Source of the DNA: Daphnia pulex
Lineage: Eukaryota > Arthropoda > Branchiopoda > Diplostraca > Daphniidae
Assembly: GCF_021134715.1 (NCBI RefSeq)
Contig: NC_060023.1
Coordinates: 3,534,001-3,598,000, forward strand
Length of the DNA: 64,000 nt
Reading direction: 5' to 3'
Shown here: positions 11,612 through 22,047 of the stretch, piece after piece
Position numbering within the stretch: the first letter of the stretch is position 1
Layout: every line of letters starts with the position of its first letter
Program-made: the position numbers and the translations under genes
The notes under the pieces: model-generated
Told to the model about the DNA's origin: nothing
Database searches by the model: none
The model's input: only the letters and a program-made list of their open reading frames with translations

Positions 11612-12214
11612 ATGGCACCGCGTCGTGCACTTACGGAAGAGGAAAAAGAAGAGAAGAATAGAAAATTGCGAGAAAAGCGAGCACAGAAGGATCCACAGAC
11701 GAAGGCAAAGAGATTAGAAGAGCGTAGAGAAAGAGCGAAGTATTTTCGTGAAGAGAAAAAGAGACAAGTAGACCAAGAAGATGCGAATAAAGAAGAGGCA
11801 GAAAGAAAGAAGAAACTACATCGAAGCCAAAGTACAGTAGATAGACAGGCAAGGCTGGAAAATGAAGCAGAGCGTCATAGGGAGCGGCGAACGATAGAAC
11901 AAGAAGACTTGAGACAGGCAAGACTACGAGAGCAGGCAGCACGCAAGGAAGTTCTACGTGAAAAAGAAAATGAAAAAGAGACCCGAGCAAGACTTGACAA
12001 GCAGTCATTGCGGCAGAATGCCCTCCGTGAAAAGGAAAATGAAGATGAGGAGAGAAGGGAAAGGCAGACTCAAGACAAGGAGCGGCATCGAGTTCTGCGT
12101 GAACAACAAACAGGAGAAGAGAGAATTGGAGTTGCAATAGCAGATAGATTGCGTCACCTACTGTATCTCAATGAAGAATACCAGGAAGAAGCTGAAGTGC
12201 GAAGGGGAGAGTAA
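11612..12214 (+). pseudogene. Helitron replicase, N-terminal coiled-coil part
   Basis: From ATG 11612, 200 codons are open to TAA 12212-12214. The product is almost entirely Glu/Arg/Lys/Gln with heptad-like spacing (TEEEKEEKNRKLREKRAQK), as in a long coiled coil. The same composition resumes in another frame directly downstream (ENEEETEEHREESRIRMELL, about 12,246-12,310) and runs into the Cys-containing start of the Helitron-like N domain. The stop is therefore probably a frameshift inside one longer replicase, not a separate gene. Codons are A/G-rich. Confidence 0.55.
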
Positions 12215-13843
12215 ATAGAGAACAGACGGTAACTTACAGAGAGACAGAAAACGAAGAGGAAACGGAGGAACATCGCGAAGAAAGTCGAATTCGTATGGAA
12301 CTTCTCCGTGTAGAAAGAGAAGAAAATGAAGAAATGATGCGAGCTATGGATGCATTCGAGCATGCCGAAATGATCCCCCTTGAAACTGTCGAAGAACGGT
12401 CCCATCGAGAAAAGATATTGGAAGAGCGAAACCGGGCCGGTGTTCCAAGGACTCATCGCGCAGCTTGCAAGAAGATTGAGTCTGAAGCCAATGTTCCAAT
12501 CCACTACTGTGGAGAAATGAACTTGATTTGCGAGGAATGTGGCGCAAAGCATTTAAAGGAGAACGGCCGCAAGACAAGAAATTTCAGAAATGTTGCAAAA
12601 AGGGCTGAGTCATTCTTCCACCTCAAAAAGAGTGCCCTGAACCTCTGGCGAAACTCTTGCAGAACGATCACCCGAAAGCAAAACACTTCATGTCGAAAAT
12701 CCGCATCTATAACAGCGCTCATGCCTTTGCTTCGATGGGAGCCAGCATGAACTCACCTCCTGGTCGTGGTCCCTACTGCTTCAGAATCCATGGCCAAGTG
12801 TATCACAACACGGCTGCCGTTGGTACTACTGAAAATCCAAAGTACGCGGACCTCTACTTTATGGATGCGGCACAGGCCAGTAGTTACAGAGCGAATGTTG
12901 AAGCGAATGGAGGATGCTGTAGGGATCTGATGGAAGAATTAGACGAGATGCTGCGAGAAAACAATCCCTATGCAGCCATTTACAAGAAAATGCGGCAAGT
13001 TCTGGAAAAAGAGTACCTTAAAGCCGAAGCTGAAAATCGTCCTCATCAGTTTGTGGGCATGTTCATCAGCAGTGATCGGAAAAATCTGGATCAGAGACGC
13101 TACAACAGCTCAACGACGGATGATATTGCCATCATTTCCAAGAGCGTCAACGTAGAGCAACCGGTAGACAGGGACATTCGCGGCCATCTTCTTATTCCAA
13201 GCAGAGGCAGAAAATTCATCCAGATCAATCCCCAGAAACCAATGTGCGATCCGATGACTTATCCCTTGCTCTTCCCCAACGGTGAGGATGGTTGGCATTC
13301 AAATATGCCTTACACCACCATTACACGGAAAGAGAGAGGAAGCTGCAGCCATGGATGTTGACGAAGGTGATGAGCAGCAAGTTTTAGACGAAGAAGAAGA
13401 ACCTGATGCCGAAGAAGAAATTGAAGGTGATGATGACAACGATCCCCATCGATTGAACCGAGGCAGTGGCAAAAGGAAGAGAGTAACTCAGTGCGAATTC
13501 TACAGCTATCTCATATCCATTCGCAATTATTTCAACCAAGTGTTGGCCGGAGGACCCCTCACACAGCAATGGATAGTAGATTCGTACGTGAAGATTGAAG
13601 CCAATCGGAATCGTGTCAAGTACATTAGTGTTATGTACGCACGGAACATCAAGCCGAGCTGCGAGTTGCCCAGTACGACGGACTCATGGACTATGTCTCT
13701 AATCGCACAGAGAGAGAAAATAAGACTGTCGGCACAATTCATATTCTCCCATCCAGTTTCATCGACAGTCCAAGAGCCATGAAGCAATCATACCAAGATG
13801 CCATGTCGATTTGCAGCAAAGTTGGCAAGCCGACCTTCTTTCT

Positions 13844-14862
13844 GAAGGTTTCTTGTTCGTCCTAATTTTTTCGTTAATTCTTTCATTTTTCTCTATCATG
13901 GCAGCGCGTTTTCCACTAGGTATTGACAATGATCCCGAACTTGGGCCTGAATTTCGCATGCTTCCCGTCCATGACGCGAAGCACGCGATATTCATGCACA
14001 CGGAAGGGTATGTCTACTCCTGGCGGATGGGTGCTGATCCCGCGGACGGTGTAAATCGTGAGTATTTATACTGTGCCGCCAATCGTGTGTTTGTGGATTG
14101 AAATGGTAAGACGATCCTGCGTGACGTTTGTTATGGTACCCCAGAAAATCCGTGCATCCACACGCCTACGCCTTTAATATACCAATTCCATCATGCCTTA
14201 CGGGACGCTAGGCTTATTGTTTGTGATCTCTTTGATCGGGGTGCCCTCCCTGCACTTAGGCGTAAGCCGAAGGTGCTCGATATCCTTACCATCGTGTTTG
14301 GGGCGTACGCTCCGAACTATCCAAATTTGGATGTTGGGCGCATATATGACGTTCGTAATCGTGCCTTTAGGTACATTTTTGAACAACCGAAACCAGACGT
14401 TTCGCGTCGTCCGTGGGTCGTCATATCCGGTTCGCCTTCTGCCGTTTTGGAGGATGAGTTGCAGTTTGAGAGGATGAGGACGCCGCCTTTGTGGAGGCGT
14501 ATCGGGCCGCGTGCGCACGTTTTCCCGTCGTACCGGTGGTAAACGCTGAGAGGGTTGAGCCTGGGATCCAGGACGCTGGACCGGCTCTGGATGAGGTGTG
14601 TGCTGCTATGCGGGCTCAGAGTGGGGCAGTAGGCTTGCCTATTGCTAGTTTTACGATTAACTATGTTGGTCGTAATGGTGTCCTTCGTCCGAGGACGTAT
14701 GACCTACCACCAGAGTAGGTTGATGGGTGTTTAAGAAGAATGGTTTTAACCATATGAGGATTGCTTAACCTGTAAACAGGGACTTTTATCCTCGAAAATG
14801 ATCAGAAAAATAAATAAATAAATAAAAAACTTCAAAAAAAACCAAGAAAACATCTTGTTCAT
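13844..14862 (+). mobile_element. 1.0-kb insertion inside the Helitron Rep domain, flanked by 9-bp direct repeat
   Basis: Helitron coding is interrupted after KPTFF (about 13,840) and resumes with TFTCNPKW (about 14,875). CTTCTTTCT occurs at 13,835-13,843 and again at 14,863-14,871, exactly at the junctions, as a target-site duplication would. The right part is A-rich with a TAAA repeat (about 14,808-14,850), like a retroposon tail. No terminal inverted repeats are evident. It carries one nearly intact reading frame, listed separately, that is unrelated to Helitron proteins. Confidence 0.65.
13898..14718 (+). pseudogene. unknown protein on the nested insertion, possibly FLYWCH-like at its start
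   Basis: From ATG 13,898 one frame runs to TAA at 14,540-14,542 with a single in-frame TGA at 14,099. Near 14,470 coding character shifts frame and continues (EAYRAACARFPVVPVVNAER) to 14,718. Allowing one stop and one frameshift, the original would be about 270 residues. The segment with HTEGYVYSWR and REYLYCAANR is loosely like a FLYWCH finger; I see no complete Cys/His set. Later text such as GRIYDVRNRAFRYIFEQPKP is unfamiliar. Codon use is more GC-rich than in the Helitron. It could be a captured or retroposed host gene. Confidence 0.35.
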
Positions 14863-17744
14863 CTTCTTTCTACGTTCACCTGTAACCCGAAGTGGAAGGA
14901 GATAACGGCAAACATCCCAAACTACCTTACGGCTTCGGATCGGCCTGATATGGTAGCAAGAGTCTACAGTCTAAAGAAGAACGAGTCGGTCCACGACATC
15001 GACAGGCGCCAGGTTTTGGGCTTCGCTTTGGCGAGGATTCATGTCATTGAATTTCAGAAACGCGGCCTTCCCCACTGTCACTTGCTTCTCTGGGTTGACA
15101 AACGTGACGTCCCAACGACAGGAGAAAGACAATGACTTGACCATCTGCGCAGAAATACCAGACAAGAGAACCCATCCTCGCCTCTATGAAATTGTCATGT
15201 CCCACATGATTCATGGACCTTGCGGAGCCATCAACAAGAATTCCCCCTGTATGGACGGTGATAAGTGCGCCAAAAAGTTTCCCAAGGCATTCTGTGAAGA
15301 AACTATCGTCAACGACAACGGCTACCCAACTTACAGAAGAAGAGATACAGGAGTGACGCATCGTTTGAAAAGAGGGCAATCGGACTTTGAGGTAGATAAC
15401 CGTTGGGTCAACCCTTATAACCCTTGGTTGTCACTCAAGTACGATTCGCACATCAACCTCGAATACTACACTTTGATCTTCTGCATTAAGTACATCTTCA
15501 AGTATGTTCACAAGGGTTACGACTGCGTGCTAACGGACAACAAAGTAGGAACGTACCAAGAGCAGCAAGAGGCAGGACCTGAAGGCGACGTACCGACAGT
15601 TGTCTACGACGAAATCACGAGCCATTTGGATGCCAGTCTCGTTAGTGCGCCTGAAGCCACCTGGCGAATCTTAAAGTTCCTTCTCACTGACCGTTCTCAC
15701 TCCATTAGCCGACTGGCTGTTCATTTGCCTGGGGGACAATCCGTCTTTTTTTCAAACGGGCAACGAAGAGCAAGCAGTCATCAACGCCGCAACAAGGAAC
15801 ACTACTCTTACTGCGTGTTTCAAGTTGAACGAGCAACAAGAGGCGCCAGGCAGTATTTCTATCGGGAAATTCCCCATCACTACCTGTTTGACAAGCAATT
15901 GCAAAAGTGGAATCCCAGGAAGAAGAGAGCGAAAATCATCGGCCGGCAGTACACGGTGAGCGTCAAACAAGTTGAACGGTATTGTCTTCGAATGCTTCTC
16001 ATCAACGTTAAGGGTGCAACCAGTTTCGAACATTTACGGACCGTCGACGACATTGTCTATCCCACCTTTAAAGCTGCAGCCATTGCATTTAATTTGCTAG
16101 AGGACGACAGAGCTTGGGAAAAGACGTTGGAAGAAGCGGCCACTTTCCAAATGCCTGTTCAGTTGAGGCAGCTCTTTGTCGACATTTGTCTCTATTGCAA
16201 CCCGACCAACGCTCTGCAACTTTTTGAACTCAATCTTCCTCATCTCATGGAAGACTATGTCCGAAGCGGTCACGAAGAAGAAGTTGCAAAGAACTTGACG
16301 TTAAAGTGGATACAGGACAAGTTGCTTCTCAACAATCAACTGACGGAAAATTTCTCTTTGCCAGTTCCCGATTTCCATCTCATCAACCAGCTCATCCAAG
16401 CTCAGATTGCAGCCGACAATGAAGTCGACACGCATGAAAAGCGATTGTTGGGGCAAATGATGTTGGAAAAACTCAACGATGGTCAACGAGCAGCCTTTGA
16501 CCTAATCATGGCCTCTATCGAAGACACCAATCAGCCACGACTATTTTTCCTCGACGGCCCAGGTGGAACGGGTAAGATGTTCCTCTACAACACCCTCATC
16601 ACCGTTCTCCAAGGTCAAGGGAAATCAGTCGTTGCAGTAGCTTCTACAGGCATTGCTTCCACTCTGCTGAGCAATGGTTCAACGTACCACTCAAAGTACA
16701 AGTTATACCCTCCAATAACTTAAACCAAAAGATCTAAAATTGAAGAAAGCAACTTCAGTGCCAAGATAATCAGAGAAGAAAGTCTCAACATCTCTGACGA
16801 AGCCACGATGAAGTTAAACTACGCTCTCGACGGAATCAATCATCTCTTCCAAATGGTGGCCAAGAACCAAAATGATCCGTACGGCAATAAAGTGCTCCTG
16901 TTGGGTGGCGACTTTAGGCAGTGCTTACCAGTTGTTAGGCATGGAAACCGGGTGAAAATAATCGAATCTACCATCAAAACCAACGAATCTTGGCCACTCT
17001 TCCGTCAACTTCGATTGGTGCAGAACATGAGAACAGCAGCTGATAGTCAAGACTATGCCGATTGGCTTTTAAAACTGGGAAACGGAACTTTGCTTTCGAT
17101 ACCGACCCTCAACGATCCACTCCAGAGCTCATTGAAATTCCGCAAGATTTTCTCGAGTTGCCGACTAATTTGATTGACCACGTCTTTGGTCACCCATCGC
17201 AACTCTTGAACCCAGAAGTGGCAGAAACAATTTCTTCAAGAGCTATTCTCTGCCCAATATTGATTGTCTCCGCATCAACAACACCATCGTTACCAAAATG
17301 CCTGGTGCCGTCAAACTCTACAAGAGTATCGACACTATCGATTCAGAAGACGCCGAAGAAATTGCAAACTATCCCGCGGAAGTTCTCAACACCTTTGATG
17401 TCTCTGGCCTTCCTCCTCATGCACTACATCTCAAAGTTGGTGCAGTCGTCATCCTTCTCAAGAACATTGACACACGCCGGCCAGGGACTCTGCAACGGAA
17501 CCAGGCTCATCCTCAAAAACCTTACCGACAACCTGATTGTAGCAGAGATCGCTTCTGGGAAAAACAAAGGCGAATCCGTATTCCTCCCACGGATGTCCAT
17601 GTCACCCACCGACTCTGACTTGCCATTCAAACTCAAAAGATTGCAGTTTCCTGTACTTTTGGCCTTTGCCATGACCATCAACAAGTCGCAGGGACAGACT
17701 TTCGATCGAGTTGGCATCTATCTCCCGGAACCGGTTTTCAGTCA

Positions 17745-17779
17745 CGGGCGAAGTTGGTACTGCGTACCAACTTCGCCCG
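17745..17779. repeat. 16-bp perfect palindrome with 3-nt loop at helicase break
   Basis: CGGGCGAAGTTGGTAC (17,745-17,760) is followed by TGC and then its exact reverse complement (17,764-17,779). It sits where the Helitron helicase loses its reading. Helitrons do carry a 3' hairpin, but that hairpin normally lies beyond the coding region and just before CTRR. I see no convincing CTRR within 15 bp. Confidence 0.8.
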
Positions 17780-18165
17780 TTTTTACATGGCGTCTTATGG
17801 CACTACGCAACTTTAGTTTTTATTTTTTTTATGAGCAACCTAGTTGCTGTAGTGTTAAGATTGTTGGGGAGGTGGGTCACTATATAACTGTTAACATGAA
17901 AAAAAAATACGCCCCCCCCCCTTTATGTACATTTCCCTACCCCCTGGAACTGGTGCCATGCGTAACCGCTTCGCCGAGCGAAACTTTGGGCAGTTGCCGT
18001 GCTTTTCTTATGGCGCTACCAAAAAAAGGGCCCTGTTTTTAAAAAATCATAAAAAATAACCGCTATACTTACGCACTTCTAGTTTTTACTAAAAGATGAA
18101 GAATAAGCCAATCTTCATTTTAGGTAATTCAATTTATTTTTTTGTTAAAGTTTAGGGGTGTAAAA
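17780..18165. other. non-coding Helitron flank
   Basis: There is no reading frame of note. CACTACGCAAC near 17,800 is nearly complementary to GTTGCTGTAGTG near 17,843. The phrase CTTATGGC-CTAC occurs near 17,793 and again near 18,008. A C run lies at about 17,913-17,922. It could be Helitron 3' non-coding DNA. Confidence 0.3.
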
Positions 18166-18285
18166 AAAAATAAAAAGAAAAAAACGGCAAAATTTTCCCC
18201 GAATGATGAGTCTCTCTAGTGGTAGGCATAGCAACTTCTTGTTCAGAGACGAGAAATTTTGCCGTTTTTTTCTTTTTATTTTATG
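18166..18285. repeat. fold-back element with 29-bp arms
   Basis: The left arm (about 18,168-18,196) and right arm (18,253-18,283) are inverted copies centred on AAAAACGGCAAAATTT, with at most one or two mismatches. The 55-nt middle contains a smaller GTCTCT/AGAGAC pairing. It resembles a tiny MITE. If transcribed, it would form a long hairpin. Confidence 0.7.
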
Positions 18286-18360
18286 AAGGATATAATAATG
18301 CTAATAATAACTTAGGTAAGCACGTTATTAGAAAATATCGAAAAAATTAATTTTAAATAA

Positions 18361-18580
18361 TTTCGTGGCAATAGACAAGCGTTTATTAAACGTAACGAAA
18401 GATGTCAGAGTATGTCGTAGCAAAAGACAAAACTAAAACAATTGCCAAGAAAAGAGAGGGACGCTAGGCTTTCGTGGCAATAGACAATCTGTTGTTTATT
18501 GACAAGAAAACTATTTCGTGGCAATAGACAGTGTGGTCGTCGCGTAACGAAAAAGCAGACGGAAAGTCGTGGCAATAGAC
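18361..18580. repeat. five spaced copies of a 17-bp word (TTTCGTGGCAATAGACA)
   Basis: Exact copies lie at 18,361-18,377, 18,470-18,486 and 18,514-18,530. A 14-bp core copy lies at 18,567-18,580 and a diverged one (TCGTAGCAAAAGACA) at about 18,415. Spacing from one TCGT to the next is 52, 57, 44 and 51 bp. The spacers differ but CGTAACGAAA and GTTTATT recur in them. No reading frame runs through. The word is far better kept than its spacers. Confidence 0.8.
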
Positions 18581-19591
18581 TCAACCTTTTTGTTATTATG
18601 TTTCTGTGAATATGGAAACAAATAGTTAGGGATTTGGAATGTGGCTGTGAATTTGAATAAAAGTGTTTGGATTGAAAGAATGAGTCGCGAGGATCACAAG
18701 AATAAACCGACTGCCAATTCTTGTTTGCATACCCAGGTTCGTTCAAAAGTTTTCAGTTTCCCATGGTACTAATTCGTTGCCTACTGTTCAATAGTTTGGA
18801 CTTTACTTATTTGGGTGCAGTTCCAAAATAGTGCACAATAATTCAATGACTGTTCTTGTTTACCAAAAAATTTAGCAGACTTCCTTTGCACATTGAAATC
18901 ATTGAAAAGGAAGGACATTCAGAAGGAGCCAGTAGTTAGCAATAAGTAAGAGTATTCTTTATTATTAAGGCCTACACTGAACACACCAAGAGGAAAACTG
19001 TGACGGCCATGGACGCACTGAAAAGCCAGAGCCGCACTCTGTACGGTTTCGGCGGCTAAATGTTATCTTCATATTCAAACTCCGAATTTTCAATCCAATC
19101 GGCCCTTTTCAAGGCCACCATTTACTTATAGAAAAAGATTTCTCAACCACTTTAAAAAACAAAAACCTTATTCTTGTCGACTTATTATTACTTTTTCTAG
19201 CTATTTATATTAACAAGATAAACAAAATATTTTAAAGAATTGATACAAGCTTTGGAGCAATTCTTTAATATAATTAAGCGTTCGTGCATCCTAAAAGATA
19301 TTTTTTTAGATTTAAAGTTCGTGTGATACGGAAACTGTGTTAAGCCAAATAACATAATTCGAAAATCCAAATGCTATTGTTTTCTCAGATTTTACAGAGT
19401 TTTTTTATATTTCATCCATATTCAGCCTTTAATTTTCGTCATTTTCTGGATTTGGATTTTGTTCTTAACTACTGAAACATTATTTTAGATAAAAATTACT
19501 TAGAAATGTTGATTTTGAATTTTCTTTCAACGTCAAATTTCAACAGAAAAAAAAATTTAAAATAATTCCAATACCGGTAACTAATTAGCAG
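18581..19591. other. intergenic, no feature seen
   Basis: This AT-rich DNA lies between the repeat array and the 3' end of the imidazolonepropionase gene. I found no reading frame with coding character and no clear poly(A) signal for the minus-strand gene. Its 3' UTR must begin at 19,591 and run leftward. Confidence 0.4.
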
Positions 19592-21748
19592 CTAATTATA
19601 AACTTCGCGATCAACTACGCGACCGCGTTTTATAACTTGTCCAATTATCTGTTGATTATCCCCCATTTGATAAACCAGGTGTTCCCACCTACATATTCAA
19701 AAATCAGAAGTATAAAGTAAAAAGAAAATACTATGGGAAATTTAATATCTAGGTGTTAGGTTGTACCTCGGTGCGTTCAAAATCAGCAGATCTCCGTATT
19801 TCCCTACTTCAAGAGAGCCATGGGTTTTCTGTTTACCCAATGCAGCAGCTAAGTTCACAGATGGATAACTATGTACGATTATTTTCTTTTTTGAACCAAA
19901 TTAATAAAACTTACCTGCATTAATTGTCGCAGCGACTAAAGCTTCAGGTAAAGTCATCCCAAACAAAACGCAAGCGAGATTCATCACCAACGGCTGCATC
20001 ACATAATAAAATGAATTCATTGTAAAGTTAACGACCAGAAATGATAAAATCGTCAAACCATGGAAAGGCAGTGAGCATTGGGATTGAAATCGGAGCCAAG
20101 TGCTACCGGTACGCCTTGGTTTATCATCTGTCGAACTGGCGGAGGCTTCAAGCGAAGAAGATATGCTGTAGTAGGCAAGATGACTGCAACAGAAGGTTTC
20201 ACAGCCATTGCAGCAATTCCTTCTTGACTGATCTCTTCCAGATGGCTCATGGCTTCGGCACCCAGAGAAGCTCCCATCTGTGGTTATATAAAATGGTTCC
20301 GCTTTAGCAATTTATATTATTTCCCTAAATAAATATTTCAATTCCAACCTCTGTTCCGCATGTTGGCGTCAGTTCATCTGCATGAAAATTAAGACGCAAA
20401 CCGGCCTGCCTTCCAGCTTCTAAGATCTTGCGTGATTGGTCGATATTAAATACACCTTTCTCGCAAAAGACATCAATACCTGAATTTGTAGACAATGAAG
20501 TTAAATTAATAGTATAAATTAATGGAATGGGTTAGCAATTCTAAAATGTTTTTAATGATGCCAGAGTTAGTACCAAGCCGTGGAATTTTTCGATATGTAA
20601 TACCTTAACAACTTTCGAAAATTAGAGAAAAAAAAATTACTGTCAACGTGTAGCTCTCCCATTTCTTGTAAACGCATCACTTCAGGTATCTGCTGAGTTA
20701 ATACATTCTCGGTGGCTTCCTCTGCCGTTTGATTCCTATACGACCATTAACAATAGTATTTCTTTAACGTTCTGACAATCAAATTTTTTCAAACTGAAAT
20801 ATTGACATGTAACTTTTCTTTACTTGGGCACAGCGTGAGCTCCGCAAAAAGTTGACGAAATATCGATGGGTAATTCGCGTTTAGCTCGCTCCAAGACGCG
20901 CAACATTTTAATTTCGTTTTCAGTATCCAGGCCATATCCAGATTTTCCTTCAACCAACACAGTCCCTAAAATCTCAATGAATTTAAATGAAAACTTTAAA
21001 ATTTAAACAAAGTAAAAAGAAGAATAAGTATACCGTTGGCGAGCATGCGCATCAACCGCTGTTTAAGAAGACTGTATAGCTCATCCTCGGTGGCTTGTCG
21101 AGTATGATTGACGGTAAAATGAATACCTCCTCCAGCTTCATAAATATCCATATACGTCGCTCCCGCAAGCTGTAATAATATGTGTAAAAGATAACCTGTT
21201 AGTTTATAATCTGTGAAATCAACGTAGCCAATGAATATCAAACGTATTGGTTGTTATAAAAGAATTAAGTTCAAAAGAACAAGTATTAATGTACCTTCAT
21301 GGAAAATTCATGAACTCTATCACCAGCCCAGACGGGATGTGTGTGAGCATCAACCAATCCAGGCAGAACAGTGCGACCTGAAGCGTCAATGATTTGTTCA
21401 ACTATGTGATCCTTGTACTTAAGTTCCATCACGTCGTCGTAGCCAATATCAGCAATAAGTCCATCCCTAGAACAAAGCGTAATTGTTACACAAGGTTTAT
21501 ATATAAAAAAAGAAAAACAGAAAAGCGGAGGCTTGCGGTAGGCTGATTAGAAATCGCTTCGATCTACACTTTAAATTAAAAATCACATCTTACTGGTCAA
21601 CGATAATAGAAAGTCCATTGCCATTTTCCTCCTCCAAAATAGCTAGTGTGCAGTTCTTTTGAGCAGTCCCAGCCAAATATTCTCGGCACGGATCAGCATC
21701 GGAAACAACACGGACGACTTGGTGAGCATGTTTAACCCACAGACGCAT
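19592..21748 (-). CDS. AMDHD1: imidazolonepropionase (histidine degradation)
   Basis: This enzyme hydrolyses 4-imidazolone-5-propanoate to N-formimino-glutamate, the third step of histidine breakdown, in the cytosol. Coding exons, minus strand: 21748-21594, 21466-21295, 21169-21034, 20965-20824, 20735-20641, 20479-20349, 20277-20059, 19993-19915, 19848-19767 and 19688-19592. All have GT/AG borders and sum to 1,308 nt, giving 435 residues, the usual length. Visible metal and active-site residues of this amidohydrolase family are H93 and H95 (DAHTHPVWAG), H266 (FHADEL), H289 (SHLEE) and D340 (ALGSDFNPN). The protein ends with GRVVDREVYN. The start ATG lies 11 nt after an acceptor (exon starts 21758), so there is a 5' UTR intron whose donor is at 22046. 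Nothing looks broken. Confidence 0.96.
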
Positions 21749-22047
21749 GTTTTCTAATCTAAAGAAATTTTTGAATTTAAACCTAATTAAAAAAAAAATC
21801 CATCCATTTACAAGTGCTTTTTGCCAGCTAAGGTCGTACGAAGGCCGCACGATTTAACTTTTCCTTAAGGGCAAATTAATAAATTATGCATAAGAACAAA
21901 AAATCGAGTTTCTGCCATATATCAACTGCTATTTCCAATCAGTTAAAATAGAAACAGTTTCATTTTCTAAGTGATTCATAATGCAACACCAATATCAAAA
22001 TTCCACAGCACAAATTCCTAGAAATAAAAAACATAGAAATACTTACG

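Larger units (their letters stand above)
12215..17742 (+). pseudogene. Helitron Rep/Pif1 helicase, multiply frameshifted
   Basis: Recognisable in order: ICEECGAKH (about 12,530); KHFMSKIRIYNSAHAFASMG and GRGPYCFRIHGQVYH (12,690-12,810); MTYPLLFPNGEDGWH (13,255-13,300); KRVTQCEFYSYL (13,480); ILPSSFIDSPRAM (13,745-13,785); TCNPKW (14,880); HUH motif near 15,070; Tyr motif at about 15,495; Walker A GPGGTGKM near 16,560 with Met where the helicases have Thr; a Walker-B-like ISDEATM near 16,795; GGDFRQ near 16,910; and TINKSQGQTFDRVGIYLP near 17,680. The longest intact piece is 15,041-16,723. No single frame covers the protein. The helicase ends after FSHG at 17,748, without the usual LYVALSR motif. 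Confidence 0.8.
11600..17779 (+). mobile_element. decayed autonomous Helitron with nested insertion
   Basis: The order of conserved segments is that of a Helitron replicase. A charged coiled-coil N-terminus is followed by a Helitron-like N domain, a Rep domain with the HUH motif (GLPHCHLLLW) and Tyr motif (YIFKYVHKGYD), then a Pif1-type SF1 helicase. Coding is broken by frameshifts and stops (near 12,215, 12,570, 13,330, 13,625, 15,130, 16,720 and 17,090), and by an insertion at 13,844-14,862. The ends are not fixed. I see no certain 5' TC or 3' CTRR, and coding stops at a 16-bp palindrome where helicase motif VI should follow. It looks immobile on its own. Confidence 0.8.

Noticed and set aside
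11631-12137. Long open frame antisense to the Helitron coiled-coil region
   Set aside because: Its Leu/Phe-rich text is the complement of repetitive Glu/Lys/Arg codons. It is a shadow frame.
18361-18580. A CRISPR-like array
   Set aside because: Regular spacing of a 17-bp word resembles one at first sight, but the word is too short, copies are degenerate, spacing varies and the genome is eukaryotic.
19742-19766. AMDHD1 ending at the in-frame TAA at 19,742
   Set aside because: A donor at 19,766 and an acceptor at 19,689 restore the conserved WEHLVYQ C-terminus and make the CDS length a multiple of three.
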